A program made the translations under genes and the position numbers. This document shows positions 1 to 10,870 of a stretch of DNA of 46,123 nt, one piece after another. The notes under the pieces were generated by a model, which saw only the letters and a program-made list of their open reading frames with translations, searched no databases and was not told the origin of the DNA. Origin of the DNA: Pseudomonadota bacterium (GTDB taxonomy: Bacteria; Pseudomonadota; Gammaproteobacteria; Acidiferrobacterales; UBA6901); contig JAJYEK010000020.1 of assembly GCA_021785795.1 (NCBI GenBank), positions 1 to 46,123 on the forward strand, given 5' to 3'. How positions within the stretch are numbered: the stretch's first letter is position 1; each line of letters starts with the position of its first letter.

Positions 1-2187
1 CCTCTGCCGGCCTGCGCCACTCCGGTCACCGACGGGATGATCGTGCGCACGCACTCGGCCAAGGCTGTCGCCGCCCAGAAGGGGGTCATGGAATTCCTGC
101 TGATCAACCATCCGCTCGACTGCCCGATCTGCGACCAGGGCGGGGAGTGCGACCTGCAGGATCTCTCGGTGGGCTACGGCAGTGATGTATCGCGCTTCAC
201 GGAAAAAAAGCGCATTGTCATGGATAAGTACATCGGGCCGCTCATCGCGACCGAAATGACACGCTGCATACACTGCACCCGCTGTATCCGCTTCGGCCAG
301 GAGATCGGCGGAATCAAGGAAATGGGCGCCACCGGACGCGGGGAACACATGCGTGTCGGCACATACGTCGAGCAATCCATAGATTCCGAGCTGTCAGGCA
401 ACATGATCGATCTCTGTCCGGTAGGCGCGCTGACCTCGCGGCCGTTCCGGTTTACGGCGCGCAGCTGGGAACTGCAAAGCCGACCCTCGGTGAGTCCGCA
501 CGACTGCATCGGATCGAATATCCGCGTCGAAATTCGCCACAACAAAGTCATGCGGGTGCTGCCGCGCGACAACGAGGAGATCAACGAGATCTGGCTGTCC
601 GACCGTGACCGCTTCAGCTATACGGCCCTCAACTCCCAGGAGCGGCTCGTGAAGCCGATGATCCGGCAGCACGGCAGCCTGGTCGAAACCGACTGGGCGA
701 CGGCGCTCGAATTCACCGCCGCCGGCCTGCGCAGGGTCCTCGATTCGCACGGTGCTCCGGGGCTCGGGGCGCTGGCGTCGCCGACCTCGACTCTGGAGGA
801 GTTCTATCTGTTGCAGAAGCTGGTGCGCGCGCTCGGCTCGGCCAATATCGATCACCGCCTGCATGCACGTGATTTCAGCGATGATGGGGGGCAGCCGCCG
901 TTTCCCTGGCTCGGCCAGACGATCCAAGAACTGGAGTCGCTCGATGCGGTGCTGCTCATTGGTTCCAACGTCCGCAAGGAGCAGCCGCTCATTGGTCACC
1001 GCCTGCGCAAGGCGTTCCTTGCAGGTGCCAGGATTGCAGCGGTCAATCCCATGGACCATGAATTCACCTTCGATCTGCATGCGAAGGTGGTGGCTGCGCC
1101 GGACGAGATGCTGCGGGCGCTCGCGCGCATAGCACAGGTCCTGGCGGATGCCGCGGGACAGCCGCTGCGCCAGCCGGTGCCGGCCTGGACCGCAGGAACT
1201 GCGGCGGTCGCCCAGGAACAGGAGATTGCCCGGATTCTCCTATCCGGAAAGCGGACGGCGGTGCTGCTCGGGGATTTCGCCTCAGGCCATGAACGCGCCG
1301 CAGACCTGCGGGCGCTGGCCGAGCTCATTGCCGAATTGTCCAGCGCGCGGCTCGGCCGCCTGGCGGAGGCGAACAGTGCCGGGGGCTGGCTGGCTGGCTG
1401 CCTGCCGCACCGGGGTCCGGGGGCGGGTGCCACGGCGGCAGGACTCAACGCCTACGAGATGCTGGCCCAACCCCGGCAAGGCTATCTGATTCTGGGCGCG
1501 GAACCCGAGCTCGACTGCTGGGACGGCGCCCTCGCGCGGCGCGCGCTCGGGGCGGCGGAGTTCGTGACGGTGCTGTCGGTGTTTAAGGATGTCGCGCAGG
1601 ACTATGCGCATGTGCTGCTGCCACTCGCGCCGTTTACCGAAACCTCCGGGACGTTCGTTAACTGCGAGGGCCGATGGCAGAGCTTCGCGGCCGCTGTCAG
1701 TCCGGCGGGCGAGACCCGTCCCGGCTGGAAGATACTGCGCGTTCTGGGCAATGTCCTGGGCAGAGAGGGATTCGACTATACCTCCTCGGAGCAGATTCGC
1801 GACGAGGCGGCCCGTCACGCGGTGACGCCCTCGGCACGGCTGCGCAGCTGGACCCTGGGGGCGCCCCCGGGCGTGCACGCCGGCCTGGTGCGCGTCGCGG
1901 AAGTGCCGCTGTATGCGGTCGATCCCGTGGTACGCCGAGCCGCTCCGCTGCAGCAGACCCGGGACGCAGGGCGTCCGCTGGCGCGCATCAATGCGACCGA
2001 GGCGCAGCGCTGCGGGGTCGCCGGCGCGACCGCGGTGCGTGTTGTCGTAGGTGCGGGCGAGGTCGCGCTCGGCCTGGAGATCGACGGGCGCGTCCCCGAT
2101 GGCTGTATCTGGATTCCGGGCGGCTATGCCGAGACCGCGCCGCTCGCCGGCCAGGGACCGGTGAGCGTGGCGGGGGTCGATCTGTGA
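1..2187 (+). CDS. nuoG: NADH-quinone oxidoreductase subunit G, 5'-truncated by the window edge
   Basis: Large iron-sulfur subunit of the peripheral arm of complex I, carrying electrons from the NADH site towards quinone. The reading frame is open from base 1 and enters at residues [19 protein letters not shown], a typical NuoG stretch, so the true start lies upstream. A His/Cys cluster site ([14 protein letters not shown]) is followed by a 4Fe-4S site (CIHCTRC, then DLCPVG). After it comes the molybdopterin-oxidoreductase-like domain, which in this family binds no molybdenum. The four cysteines of the extra N7 cluster found in E. coli NuoG are not seen; the region reads [13 protein letters not shown]. 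The stop codon overlaps the GTG start of nuoH by four bases, which implies translational coupling. Confidence 0.97.
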   Translation, partial: PLPACATPVTDGMIVRTHSAKAVAAQKGVMEFLLINHPLDCPICDQGGECDLQDLSVGYGSDVSRFTEKKRIVMDKYIGPLIATEMTRCIHCTRCIRFGQEIGGIKEMGATGRGEHMRVGTYVEQSIDSELSGNMIDLCPVGALTSRPFRFTARSWELQSRPSVSPHDCIGSNIRVEIRHNKVMRVLPRDNEEINEIWLSDRDRFSYTALNSQERLVKPMIRQHGSLVETDWATALEFTAAGLRRVLDSHGAPGLGALASPTSTLEEFYLLQKLVRALGSANIDHRLHARDFSDDGGQPPFPWLGQTIQELESLDAVLLIGSNVRKEQPLIGHRLRKAFLAGARIAAVNPMDHEFTFDLHAKVVAAPDEMLRALARIAQVLADAAGQPLRQPVPAWTAGTAAVAQEQEIARILLSGKRTAVLLGDFASGHERAADLRALAELIAELSSARLGRLAEANSAGGWLAGCLPHRGPGAGATAAGLNAYEMLAQPRQGYLILGAEPELDCWDGALARRALGAAEFVTVLSVFKDVAQDYAHVLLPLAPFTETSGTFVNCEGRWQSFAAAVSPAGETRPGWKILRVLGNVLGREGFDYTSSEQIRDEAARHAVTPSARLRSWTLGAPPGVHAGLVRVAEVPLYAVDPVVRRAAPLQQTRDAGRPLARINATEAQRCGVAGATAVRVVVGAGEVALGLEIDGRVPDGCIWIPGGYAETAPLAGQGPVSVAGVDL

Positions 2188-3230
2188 GCGCCTTTTTTGT
2201 TTCGATGTGGCGGGACTTCCCGCCGTGGTCACAGCTTGCGCTGAGAAGCCTGGGCGGCATCATCGCGATCGTGGCGCCGCTCATGGTTGCCGTTGCCTAC
2301 CTCACTTTCGCTGAACGCAAGATCATCGGTTATATGCAGGTTCGCATCGGCCCGAACCGTGTCGGCCCTCGCGGCTGGCTTCAGCCCATCGCCGACGCGC
2401 TGAAACTCCTGCTCAAGGAGATCATCATTCCGTCGAGTGCGAACAAGTACCTGTTCGTGCTGGCGCCAGTGCTTGCCATCGGCCCGTCGCTCGTAGCCTG
2501 GGCGGTCATTCCCTTCACGGACCGGCTGGTGCTGGCCAACATCAACGCAAGCCTGCTGTTTGTTCTGGCCATGACATCCATGGGGGTGTACGGGGTGGTG
2601 GTGGCAGGATGGGCGTCGAACTCCAAATATGCCTTCCTGGGGTCGCTGCGGTCTGCCGCGCAGATCGTCGCTTACGAGATTGCCATGGGTTTCGCGCTGG
2701 TCGGCGTGCTCATGGCTGCGGGCACGCTGAATCTGCGGGAAATCGTGCTGCGCCAGTCCGGAGACATTGCCCACTGGTATGTCTGGCCTCTGTTTCCGCT
2801 GTTTCTCGTGTACTTCATATCGGGCGTGGCGGAAACAAACCGCTCGCCATTCGATGTGGCCGAGGGTGAATCGGAAATCGTCGCTGGTTTTCATGTGGAA
2901 TATTCGGGCATGGCGTTCGCCGTTTTCTTCCTCGCCGAATACGCCAATATGATCCTCATCTCGGCGCTGACCGCGATCCTGTTCCTCGGCGGATGGATGG
3001 CGCCATTCGGCTTCGCGCCATTCACCTGGATCCCGCCGCTCGCATGGTTCCTGATCAAGGTGTCGGTGCTGCTGTTTTTCTTCCTGTGGTTCCGTGCGAC
3101 ATTTCCGCGCTACCGCTACGATCAGATCATGCGGCTCGGCTGGAAGGTGCTCATCCCGGTGACGCTCGTGTGGATCACCCTCATCGGCGTGGTCATGTTC
3201 TTTACTCCGTGGGGCCGGATTTTCCGGTAG
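2184..3230 (+). CDS. nuoH: NADH-quinone oxidoreductase subunit H
   Basis: Membrane subunit of complex I that, with the peripheral arm, forms the quinone-binding chamber. The protein of 348 residues is hydrophobic with about eight membrane segments. It contains the family signatures [20 protein letters not shown] near the N terminus and [20 protein letters not shown] in the loop that meets the quinone site. The frame is open far upstream inside nuoG, but homology begins only at the GTG at 2184. That GTG sits inside the nuoG stop (GTGA overlap), a common arrangement for coupled translation in nuo operons. The length matches the family. Confidence 0.97.
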   Translation: MSAFFVSMWRDFPPWSQLALRSLGGIIAIVAPLMVAVAYLTFAERKIIGYMQVRIGPNRVGPRGWLQPIADALKLLLKEIIIPSSANKYLFVLAPVLAIGPSLVAWAVIPFTDRLVLANINASLLFVLAMTSMGVYGVVVAGWASNSKYAFLGSLRSAAQIVAYEIAMGFALVGVLMAAGTLNLREIVLRQSGDIAHWYVWPLFPLFLVYFISGVAETNRSPFDVAEGESEIVAGFHVEYSGMAFAVFFLAEYANMILISALTAILFLGGWMAPFGFAPFTWIPPLAWFLIKVSVLLFFFLWFRATFPRYRYDQIMRLGWKVLIPVTLVWITLIGVVMFFTPWGRIFR

Positions 3231-3247
3231 GGGCGGGAGACGGCTGA

Positions 3248-3736
3248 ATGAAGGCACTGAAGCGGTTCATACACAGTTTTCTGCTGGTGGAGCTGGTACG
3301 CGGGCTGGCGCTCACCGGCCGCCAGCTCTTTTCCCGCAAGATGACCATACAGTATCCGGACGAGCGCACGCCCAGTTCGCCGCGTTTCCGCGGACTGCAC
3401 GCGTTGCGCCGTTATCCGAACGGCGAGGAGCGCTGCATTGCCTGCAAGCTGTGCGAGGCCGTGTGTCCGGCGCTGGCCATCACCATCGAGTCCGATCAAC
3501 GGGCTGATGGCACACGCCGAACCACGCGTTACGAGATTGACCTTACCAAGTGCATATTCTGCGGTTTCTGCGAGGAGTCGTGTCCGGTTGACTCGATCGT
3601 CGAAACGCGGATATTCGATTATCACGGCGAGCAGCGCGGCGACCTGAACTACACCAAGCCGATGCTGCTTGAGGTCGGCGACAGAACCGAGCGCCAGATC
3701 GCAGAGGACCGCGCGACCGATGCCCGCTACCGATAG
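3248..3736 (+). CDS. nuoI: NADH-quinone oxidoreductase subunit I
   Basis: Ferredoxin-like subunit of complex I that holds clusters N6a and N6b and passes electrons towards N2 and quinone. The 162-residue protein has two complete 4Fe-4S motifs, [12 protein letters not shown] and [12 protein letters not shown], about 40 residues apart. An N-terminal amphipathic stretch ([17 protein letters not shown]) docks the subunit on the membrane arm. It starts 17 bases after nuoH with a purine-rich GGGAGA upstream. Length and motif spacing are normal for the family. Confidence 0.97.
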   Translation: MKALKRFIHSFLLVELVRGLALTGRQLFSRKMTIQYPDERTPSSPRFRGLHALRRYPNGEERCIACKLCEAVCPALAITIESDQRADGTRRTTRYEIDLTKCIFCGFCEESCPVDSIVETRIFDYHGEQRGDLNYTKPMLLEVGDRTERQIAEDRATDARYR

Positions 3737-3805
3737 CAGCGCGACAACATGGGCTTTGAGGGGCGCTGCCGCCGGGGGTGGCGAACGGCGAGGCCTGGAT
3801 AGACC

Positions 3806-4411
3806 ATGACATTTACGCAATTCGTTTTTTACTTCTTCTCCGCAGTGCTGGTGTTCGCGGCGGCCATGGTTATCACCATCCGCAATCCGGTTAAGGCGGC
3901 GCTGTTCCTGGTTCTGGCGTTTTTCAGTGCGGCCGGCCTGTGGATACTGCTGGAGGCGGAGTTCCTGGCGATTGCGCTGGTGCTGGTATACGTAGGGGCG
4001 GTGATGGTCCTGTTCCTGTTCGTGGTCATGATGCTCGACATCAACTTGGTCCGGTTGCGGGAGGGTTTTGGAGAGTACCTGCCGATAGGCGGCATCGTTG
4101 CGGTTCTGATGGTCCTGGAAATGAGCATCATTCTCGGGCCACGCCGCTTCGGGCTGCGCAGCTTCCCGGCACCGCCGGACCATGCAGCAGGCTACAGCAA
4201 CACGCGGGAGCTGGGTCTGCAGCTGTACACCGTCTATGTCTATCCGTTCGAGATTGCCGCCCTGATTCTTCTGGTGGCGATCATCGCCGCCATCGCGCTC
4301 ACAATGCGCCGGCGCCGGCGGAGCCGGTATCAGGATCCGGGGCAGCAGGTGCGGGTGCAGCCTGAGGATCGGGTACGCATCGTAAAGATGGCCGCGGAGA
4401 AGAAGACGTGA
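3806..4411 (+). CDS. nuoJ: NADH-quinone oxidoreductase subunit J
   Basis: Small membrane subunit of the proton-translocating arm of complex I. The 201-residue protein has five predicted membrane helices. The third carries the conserved glycine-rich bent segment seen here as YVGAVMVLFLFVVMMLD, which takes part in the conformational coupling of the complex. The C terminus is short and strongly basic (RRRRRSRY), as in other NuoJ proteins. A 69-base gap separates it from nuoI; no convincing Shine-Dalgarno lies at the usual distance, though the ATG fits homology. Confidence 0.95.
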   Translation: MTFTQFVFYFFSAVLVFAAAMVITIRNPVKAALFLVLAFFSAAGLWILLEAEFLAIALVLVYVGAVMVLFLFVVMMLDINLVRLREGFGEYLPIGGIVAVLMVLEMSIILGPRRFGLRSFPAPPDHAAGYSNTRELGLQLYTVYVYPFEIAALILLVAIIAAIALTMRRRRRSRYQDPGQQVRVQPEDRVRIVKMAAEKKT

Positions 4412-4463
4412 ATCCGGTACGTTCCTGTTGCCGACGGACTGACGGAACGCCGGAGGAGGGCAG

Positions 4464-4769
4464 ATGATACCCCTGTCTGATTATCTGGTGCTCGGCGCGA
4501 TCCTGTTCGCTCTCAGCGTGATGGGGATTTTTCTCAATCGCAAGAATGTCGTCATCCTGCTGATGGCGATCGAGCTGAACCTTTTGGCTGTGAACATGAA
4601 TTTCATCGCCTTCTCCCGTTATCTCGGCGACGCCGCCGGCCAGGTCTTCGTATTTTTCATCCTGACCGTGGCCGCTGCTGAGTCGGCGATCGGACTGGCG
4701 ATTCTCATCGTCCTGTTCCGCAACCGCCACACGATCAACGTCGACGATCTCGACGAGCTAAAGGGTTGA
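4464..4769 (+). CDS. nuoK: NADH-quinone oxidoreductase subunit K
   Basis: Three-helix membrane subunit of complex I (MrpC-like), part of the central hydrophilic axis for proton transfer. At 101 residues it has the exact family length. Conserved acidic residues lie in helices two and three ([13 protein letters not shown] and [11 protein letters not shown]). A good ribosome-binding site, GGAGG, lies seven bases before the ATG. The nuoL start follows only four bases after the stop. Confidence 0.96.
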   Translation: MIPLSDYLVLGAILFALSVMGIFLNRKNVVILLMAIELNLLAVNMNFIAFSRYLGDAAGQVFVFFILTVAAAESAIGLAILIVLFRNRHTINVDDLDELKG

Positions 4770-4773
4770 ATTC

Positions 4774-6747
4774 ATGACGATGGCCATGACCATGAACATG
4801 CAGGACGTGTACCTGGCGATTCCGCTGTCGTGCCTTGCAGGTTCGGCTATTGCAGGCCTGTTCGGATGGAAGATCGGCCGAATCGGGGCGCATTCGGCGG
4901 CGATACTGGGCGTGGCTGCGGCTTTTGTGCTGTCGCTGTTGGTATTCCGCGACGTTGTGGTTTTCGGCCACAGCTTCGACGGGACGGTGTATACCTGGGG
5001 GGTGAGCGGGGGGATTCCGATGGAGGTCGGTTTCCTGATCGATCCGCTCAGCGCGCTCATGATGGTGGTCGTGACGTTCGTATCGCTCATGGTCCATATC
5101 TATACCATTGGCTACATGAGCGACGACCCCGGCTATCAGCGCTTTTTCAGCTATATCGCGCTGTTCACGTTCGCGATGCTGATACTGGTGATGGCGAACA
5201 ATTTTTTGCTGTTGTTTTTCGGATGGGAGGCGGTCGGGCTCATTTCCTACCTGCTGATCGGATTCTGGTATACGCGTGAATCGGCCGTGAGTGCGAGCCT
5301 CAAGGCGTTTCTGGTGAACCGTGTCGGCGATCTGGGTTTCGTGCTGGGGATTGCTGCAATCTACCAGTATTTCGGGACTTTGGATTACGGCGGGGTATTC
5401 GCGATTGCGCCGCAGCTGGCGAACACGACAGTCCGGCTGATGCCCGGCCTGTCCTGCGGGGTGATCACGCTGATCTGTCTGCTGCTTTTCGTCGGAGCGA
5501 TGGCAAAGTCGGCGCAAGTTCCGCTGCATATGTGGCTGCCGGACTCGATGGAGGGTCCGACCCCGATCTCCGCGCTGATCCATGCGGCCACCATGGTCAC
5601 CGCCGGCATTTTCATGGTGGCGCGCGCGTCGCCGCTATTCGAGCTGTCGGATACTGCATTGTCCGTAATCCTCGTGATCGGCTCGATTACGGCCCTGTTC
5701 ATGGGGTTTCTCGGAGTGGTGCAGAACGACATCAAGCGGGTGATTGCCTATTCGACGCTATCGCAGCTCGGGTATATGACGGTGGCACTGGGCGCATCGG
5801 CGTATGCGGCAGCAATCTTCCATCTGATGACTCATGCCTTTTTCAAGGCTTTGCTGTTTCTGGCGGCCGGGTCGGTCATCATCGCCATGCACCACGAGCA
5901 GGATTTGCGCAAGATGGGCGGTTTGCGGAAATACATGCCTTGGACGCTGGTTACCGCGTGGGTGGGCGCGCTTGCCTTGTCGGGATTTCCGCCGTTTGCC
6001 GGGTTTTTTTCCAAGGATGCCATCATAGAGGCAGTCGACCATTCCCGCATTCCAGGGGCTGGTTTCGCCTATTTCGCGGTGATGGCCAGCGTCTTCGTTA
6101 CCGCGCTTTATTCGTTCCGCATGCTGTTTCTGGCGTTTTACGGCGAGCCGCGCATGGACGAGCACACGCGCAGTCACCTGAAAGAGTCGCCGGCCGTCGT
6201 GGTCATTCCCCTGGTCCTGCTGGCGATTCCGTCGGCGGTCGCCGGCTGGCTGGGGATCTCGCCGCTGCTGTTTGGAAAGTTTTTCGGAAATTCCATCGAA
6301 GTCCTGCCGCAGCACAACGTGCTCGCGGCAATGGCGCTGCATTTCGCGGGCAGCGGTCCCTTTATTGCGCGGGGATTGCAGTCGGCCCCGTTCCTGCTTG
6401 CTGTTTTGGGCTTCGCGACGGCGTGGTTTTCCTACATCCGCTACCCGCAGATTCCGAAACTGGTGCGGGAAAAGTCGGGCCTGCTCTATGAGATCCTGAT
6501 CCACAAGTACGGTTTCGATGATTTCAACGATCTCGTCTTCGTGGCGGGCGCGCGCGCCGTTGGCCGCATGCTGTGGAAGATCGGCGATGTGAAACTGATT
6601 GATGGTCTGATGGTGAACGGCACTGCGCGTGTCATCGCCTGGACCTCCCGTATCGCGCGACGCATGCAGTCCGGGTACATCTATCATTACGCGTTTGCGA
6701 TGATTATCGGGCTGTTTCTGCTCATGACATTTTTCCTGCATCGTTGA
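4774..6747 (+). CDS. nuoL: NADH-quinone oxidoreductase subunit L
   Basis: Largest antiporter-like subunit of complex I, at the distal tip of the membrane arm, where it drives proton pumping and provides the long lateral helix. The 657-residue protein shows the family core: GWEAVGLISYLLIGFW with the essential Glu, then the Lys-containing helix around GAMAKSAQVPLHMWLPDSM and HAATMVTAGIFMV. A C-terminal extension corresponds to the lateral helix and last membrane segment. Several Met codons lie at the start (MTMAMTMNM). The first is chosen because AAGGG lies about nine bases before it. Confidence 0.97.
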   Translation: MTMAMTMNMQDVYLAIPLSCLAGSAIAGLFGWKIGRIGAHSAAILGVAAAFVLSLLVFRDVVVFGHSFDGTVYTWGVSGGIPMEVGFLIDPLSALMMVVVTFVSLMVHIYTIGYMSDDPGYQRFFSYIALFTFAMLILVMANNFLLLFFGWEAVGLISYLLIGFWYTRESAVSASLKAFLVNRVGDLGFVLGIAAIYQYFGTLDYGGVFAIAPQLANTTVRLMPGLSCGVITLICLLLFVGAMAKSAQVPLHMWLPDSMEGPTPISALIHAATMVTAGIFMVARASPLFELSDTALSVILVIGSITALFMGFLGVVQNDIKRVIAYSTLSQLGYMTVALGASAYAAAIFHLMTHAFFKALLFLAAGSVIIAMHHEQDLRKMGGLRKYMPWTLVTAWVGALALSGFPPFAGFFSKDAIIEAVDHSRIPGAGFAYFAVMASVFVTALYSFRMLFLAFYGEPRMDEHTRSHLKESPAVVVIPLVLLAIPSAVAGWLGISPLLFGKFFGNSIEVLPQHNVLAAMALHFAGSGPFIARGLQSAPFLLAVLGFATAWFSYIRYPQIPKLVREKSGLLYEILIHKYGFDDFNDLVFVAGARAVGRMLWKIGDVKLIDGLMVNGTARVIAWTSRIARRMQSGYIYHYAFAMIIGLFLLMTFFLHR

Positions 6748-6767
6748 TTCCGAGGACAGGCCGCCGC

Positions 6768-8249
6768 ATGTATCACGCCCATGCCCTGAGTCTTGCCATA
6801 TGGCTGCCAATAGTCGGCGGTGTGATCGTGCTGTTCACCGGCGGCGATGCCAACGCCCGCTGGGCGCGCGTCTTGAGCCTGCTGGTCGCGCTTGCCGCGC
6901 TTGCCGCGACCATTCCGTTGTATACGGGGTTTGATCAGCACACTGCGGCGATGCAGTTTGTGGAAGACTATGCGTGGATACCGGCCTTCAACATCGCCTA
7001 TCACATCGGAATCGATGGAATTTCCCTGCCCTTGATTTTGCTGACGAGTTTTACGACCGTCATCGTCGTGATCGCCGGATGGGAAGTGATCCAGACGCGC
7101 GTATCCCAGTACATGGCCGCTTTCCTTATCATGGAAGGCCTCATGATTGGGGTGTTCTCTTCCATGGACGCGATTTTGTTCTACGTGTTCTGGGAAGCAA
7201 TGCTGATTCCGATGTTCGTGATTATCGGGATCTGGGGCGGTCCGAACCGGGTCTATGCGACGGTCAAGTTCTTTCTCTATACGCTGCTCGGTTCCGTGCT
7301 GATGCTGGTTGCTTTGCTTTATCTCTACTTCAAGGGTGGAAACAGTTTCGACATCCAGAGCTTCTACAATCTCAAGCTGGGCATGACCGCGCAGATCCTG
7401 ATATTTCTGGCATTCCTGCTGGCATTCGCGGTCAAGGTGCCGATGTGGCCGGTTCACACCTGGCTGCCGGACGCCCATGTCGAAGCGCCTACTGGTGGAT
7501 CGGTGGTGCTGGCGGCCATCATGCTGAAAATGGGCGCTTACGGATTTTTGCGTTTCAGTCTGCCGATATTGCCTGGTGCGAGCCACGAGCTCGCCTGGCT
7601 GATGATTACGCTGTCGCTCATCGCCATCGTATATATAAGTCTGGTGGCGCTTGTTCAAGAGGACATGAAAAAACTCATCGCGTATTCATCCATCGCGCAT
7701 ATGGGATTCGTAACCCTAGGGTTCTTCATTTTCAATGCCCAGGGTATCGAAGGCGGACTGATTGAGATGATTTCGCACGGATTCGTATCAGGCGCGCTGT
7801 TTCTTTCCGTCGGGGTGCTCTATGACCGGATGCATACGCGCCAGATCCGTGACTATGGCGGGGTGGCGACCCGAATGCCCATATTTGCGGTGTTCATGAT
7901 GCTGTTCGTGATGGCTAATGTGGGTCTGCCAGGCACCTCCGGGTTCGTCGGCGAGTTTCTGGTGATACTCGGCAGCTTCCAGGTAAACGGCTGGTACGCG
8001 TTTTTGGCCGCAACCATGCTCGTCACCGGGGCTGCCTATACCCTGTGGCTGTATAAGCGCGTGCTTTTCGGCAATGTCGTCAGTGACCGCGTTGCCGCCC
8101 TGCACGATGTCGGGCTGCGCGAATTCTCGTTTCTTGCGCTGCTTGCGGTCTCGGTGCTGGTAATGGGCTTGTGGCCGCGTCCGTTCCTGGATGTGATGCA
8201 CGCGTCAGTAAACCATCTGCTGGCCCAGGTCGCGGTGAGCAAGCCGTAA
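6768..8249 (+). CDS. nuoM: NADH-quinone oxidoreductase subunit M
   Basis: Antiporter-like proton-pumping subunit of complex I. The 493-residue protein has the Glu-containing helix FYVFWEAMLIPMFVIIGIWG and the Lys-containing segment AFAVKVPMWPVHTWLPDAH, followed by EAPTGGSVVLAAIMLKMG. The frame is open from a TTG at 6744. The ATG at 6768 is preferred because AGGACAGG lies just upstream and the sequence MYHAHALSLAIWLP suits a NuoM N terminus. It follows nuoL by about 20 bases. Confidence 0.96.
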   Translation: MYHAHALSLAIWLPIVGGVIVLFTGGDANARWARVLSLLVALAALAATIPLYTGFDQHTAAMQFVEDYAWIPAFNIAYHIGIDGISLPLILLTSFTTVIVVIAGWEVIQTRVSQYMAAFLIMEGLMIGVFSSMDAILFYVFWEAMLIPMFVIIGIWGGPNRVYATVKFFLYTLLGSVLMLVALLYLYFKGGNSFDIQSFYNLKLGMTAQILIFLAFLLAFAVKVPMWPVHTWLPDAHVEAPTGGSVVLAAIMLKMGAYGFLRFSLPILPGASHELAWLMITLSLIAIVYISLVALVQEDMKKLIAYSSIAHMGFVTLGFFIFNAQGIEGGLIEMISHGFVSGALFLSVGVLYDRMHTRQIRDYGGVATRMPIFAVFMMLFVMANVGLPGTSGFVGEFLVILGSFQVNGWYAFLAATMLVTGAAYTLWLYKRVLFGNVVSDRVAALHDVGLREFSFLALLAVSVLVMGLWPRPFLDVMHASVNHLLAQVAVSKP

Positions 8250-8342
8250 CACGCGCAGGTGGGGCCGGATGGTTCGGAGCCGGCGGGATGGCGGTAACCG
8301 GGGCCTGGTGACAAGGGGATGAATCCAGTTGGAAGCAAACTT

Positions 8343-9788
8343 ATGACCATCGTAGTGCCGAACATAGCCCCCGCAGCGCCGGAGATCTTCATCGCCGTGA
8401 TGGCCTGCGTAATTCTCATCCTGGACCTGTCGCTCGACGACTCGAACCGCTATGTGGGTTATCTTCTAACGCTGGCTACGCTGGTCGGGGCTGCCGTGTT
8501 CACCGTGCACGACTTCCACCACAGCCCCGTCTATACATTCAACCACATGTTCGTCGCCGATTCGCTGTCGGATGTTCTCAATCTGGCGATATTCGGTTTG
8601 GCATTTTTCGTGCTGATCTACTCGCGCCGCTATCTGCGCGAACGCGGCATGTTCCGCGGTGAGTATTTCGTTCTGGGCCTTTTTGGCATAGTCGGAATGA
8701 TGATCATGACCTCGGCTGCGCACTTTCTGACCCTGTATCTGGGCCTGGAACTGCTGTCGCTGAGCCAGTACGCGATGGTGGCCTTTCAGCGTGACTCGTC
8801 GCACGCTACCGAAGCCGCAATGAAGTACTTTGTGCTCGGCGCGCTTGCCTCCGGCATGCTTTTATACGGCATGTCCATGCTGTACGGTGCTACCGGCAGC
8901 CTGGAGATCGCAGCGGTAAGCCGGAAGATCGCGACGATGTCTTCGGGAAACGTGATCCTTATCTTCGGCCTGGTATTCATCGTTGTCGGTCTGGCGTTCA
9001 AGCTGGGCGCGGTGCCGTTTCACATGTGGATCCCGGATGTGTATGACGGCGCGCCGACTGCGGTAACGCTCTACATTGGCACGATGCCCAAGCTCGCGGC
9101 GTTTGCCATGATCATGCGGCTTCTGGTGGGGGGCTTGCAGGGCCTGGCGTTGAGCTGGCAGGAAATGTTCATCATTATGGCGGTGCTGTCGATGGGGATC
9201 GGCAACGTGATTGCCATCGCACAGACCAACATCAAGCGCATGCTTGCCTACTCTACGATTTCGCATATGGGATTTTTCCTGCTCGGGATCGTCAGCGCCG
9301 GTCCGGCAGGTTACGGGGCGGCGATGTTCTACATGCTGGTCTATGCCGCCATGAGTCTCGGCGGCTTCGGAATGGTCATCGTGATGTCGCGCACCGGATT
9401 CGAAGGGGACAAGCTGGATGACTTCAAGGGACTCAACCAGCGCAGCCCGTGGCATGCGCTGATAATGCTGTTGCTGATGTTCTCCATGGCCGGGGTGCCG
9501 CCGACGGCCGGATTCTACGCGAAATTGCTGGTGTTCCAGGCGATCGTCAACGCCGGTTACGTCTGGTTGGCGGTGGTCGGCGTGCTGCTGTCGGTCGTGG
9601 GCGCATTTTATTATCTGCGGGTGGTCAAGCTGATGTATTTCGATTCACCGGCCGACACCAGCCCGATCAGAGTCGACCCTGACCTGCGGCTGATGATGGG
9701 CATCAATGGTATTGCGATGATTGCCGTCACTCCCTGGGTCGGGGCGCTGGTCAACCTGTGCGGTCAGGCAATACGGACGATATCCTGA
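8343..9788 (+). CDS. nuoN: NADH-quinone oxidoreductase subunit N
   Basis: Third antiporter-like subunit of complex I and the last gene of the operon. The protein shows [19 protein letters not shown], with the conserved Glu, and [20 protein letters not shown], with the conserved Lys. Two starts are possible. The ATG at 8319 has a purine run immediately abutting it. The ATG at 8343 has GGAAG seven bases upstream and gives 481 residues, close to the family length, so it is preferred. A 93-base gap separates it from nuoM. No clear terminator was found before the tRNA gene. Confidence 0.95.
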   Translation: MTIVVPNIAPAAPEIFIAVMACVILILDLSLDDSNRYVGYLLTLATLVGAAVFTVHDFHHSPVYTFNHMFVADSLSDVLNLAIFGLAFFVLIYSRRYLRERGMFRGEYFVLGLFGIVGMMIMTSAAHFLTLYLGLELLSLSQYAMVAFQRDSSHATEAAMKYFVLGALASGMLLYGMSMLYGATGSLEIAAVSRKIATMSSGNVILIFGLVFIVVGLAFKLGAVPFHMWIPDVYDGAPTAVTLYIGTMPKLAAFAMIMRLLVGGLQGLALSWQEMFIIMAVLSMGIGNVIAIAQTNIKRMLAYSTISHMGFFLLGIVSAGPAGYGAAMFYMLVYAAMSLGGFGMVIVMSRTGFEGDKLDDFKGLNQRSPWHALIMLLLMFSMAGVPPTAGFYAKLLVFQAIVNAGYVWLAVVGVLLSVVGAFYYLRVVKLMYFDSPADTSPIRVDPDLRLMMGINGIAMIAVTPWVGALVNLCGQAIRTIS

Positions 9789-9925
9789 CGGCGACGGCCC
9801 ACAGCGCGGACCGCCCCTGGTCGCCAGGCCCACCGGCTGGTGCAGAGAAATAGCGGTCGCGTTTGCATGTCGGCGGGCTCCCCACCGGCGCCGCTTTGCG
9901 GAATGATTGTTGATGCGATCAATCC

Positions 9926-9954
9926 TTGAAACACCGTGGACGGCGCGGTACACT
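9926..9954 (+). promoter_or_regulatory. sigma-70-type promoter for the tRNA-fMet gene
   Basis: TTGAAA and TACACT are separated by exactly 17 bases. The following GCGCGC is a GC-rich discriminator of the kind linked to stringent control of stable RNA genes. Transcription would begin near 9961, a few bases before the tRNA 5' end. Seen by eye; not tested. Confidence 0.7.
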
Positions 9955-9967
9955 GCGCGCTCCTTGT

Positions 9968-10044
<77 letters not shown>

Positions 10045-10063
10045 CTCATCTATTTACGTCGAT

Positions 10064-10092
10064 GCCGGCCGCCAGCATGTGTGGCGTCCGGC
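10064..10092 (+). terminator. imperfect hairpin after tRNA-fMet, possible weak terminator
   Basis: GCCGG-C-CGCCA pairs with TGGCG-T-CCGGC around a seven-base loop, giving a ten-pair stem with one internal mismatch. No T-run follows, so intrinsic termination is uncertain. It could equally be a processing or decay signal for the tRNA transcript. Confidence 0.3.
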
Positions 10093-10169
10093 GCGGCGTC
10101 GTTTCCGGTCCCCATACGGCCGGTTCACACGCGCAGCAAACAGCCCCATCGCCCCGATCATGTTAAGGG

Positions 10170-10793
10170 ATTGTTGATCTCCGCGGTCGTGGTCGGGTTT
10201 CTATGGAACTTGATCAGCGGGATCATGAATGTCGGGCTATATCGCAGTTGTTGGGATGGGATGCGCGGCGCGCCGGCGCAGGTCAAGCGTTTGGGGTAGG
10301 GTTTTGGCAAATCGTCGCGGTGGATGCTTCCTCTCGTCGCGGCTGTCCTCTCCATTCCGCCCATCCTCACCCAGGCACAGCCCCCCATCCTGGGGCACAC
10401 CTGCCGCTTTGGGCGTTCCCGCTGGTAGTCCTGGGTTAATGGCGGGAATCGTCCTTACCTGTGCCTGTGCGATCATCGCGCGCTTTGATGTCGGGCCTAC
10501 GGCGGCCTTGCGCGGGCCGATGGCGATATTTCATAAAGGGAAACGTCGTTGGCTCGCGCTCTCATTGCTGATGATGCTTGTGCTCGCGGCTGCCGGGATG
10601 ATCCTGGTCCTGTTCATTGTGCGGATCGTCGTAATAGGAAAAGTGCTTGCTTCGGTCAAGGGTCTGATTGCCGCTCCTGATCGTGGTTGCCGTGCTCAGC
10701 GGCTTGGGTTTGCTTTCCGCGATGTTTCCCCGGGTGGGCGGCGCCATGCGGGTTGCTTCAGGAAACCTGGGTGGCGGCAAACCGCAGACCTAG
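10170..10793 (+). pseudogene. decayed membrane-protein gene spread over several frames
   Basis: No single frame gives a sensible protein, but hydrophobic segments follow one another in different plus-strand frames. They are LLISAVVVGFLWNLISGIMN (about 10176), WMLPLVAAVLSIPPILTQ (about 10319), PLWAFPLVVLG (about 10403), then MAGIVLTCACAIIARFDVG and LALSLLMMLVLAAAGMILVL (10439-10640). A last frame gives LPLLIVVAVLSGLGLLSAMF, with a stop at 10791-10793. This pattern fits an integral membrane protein broken by several small indels. The family is not recognised. It lies in the accessory stretch between the tRNA and rimP, next to other decayed genes. Confidence 0.45.
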
Positions 10794-10870
10794 GCGACCG
10801 TCACTGCAGCCGCGAACGCGGTATTCCGGGACCAGGATAACGATGAAATGATGGCCGAAACGAAGCTGCG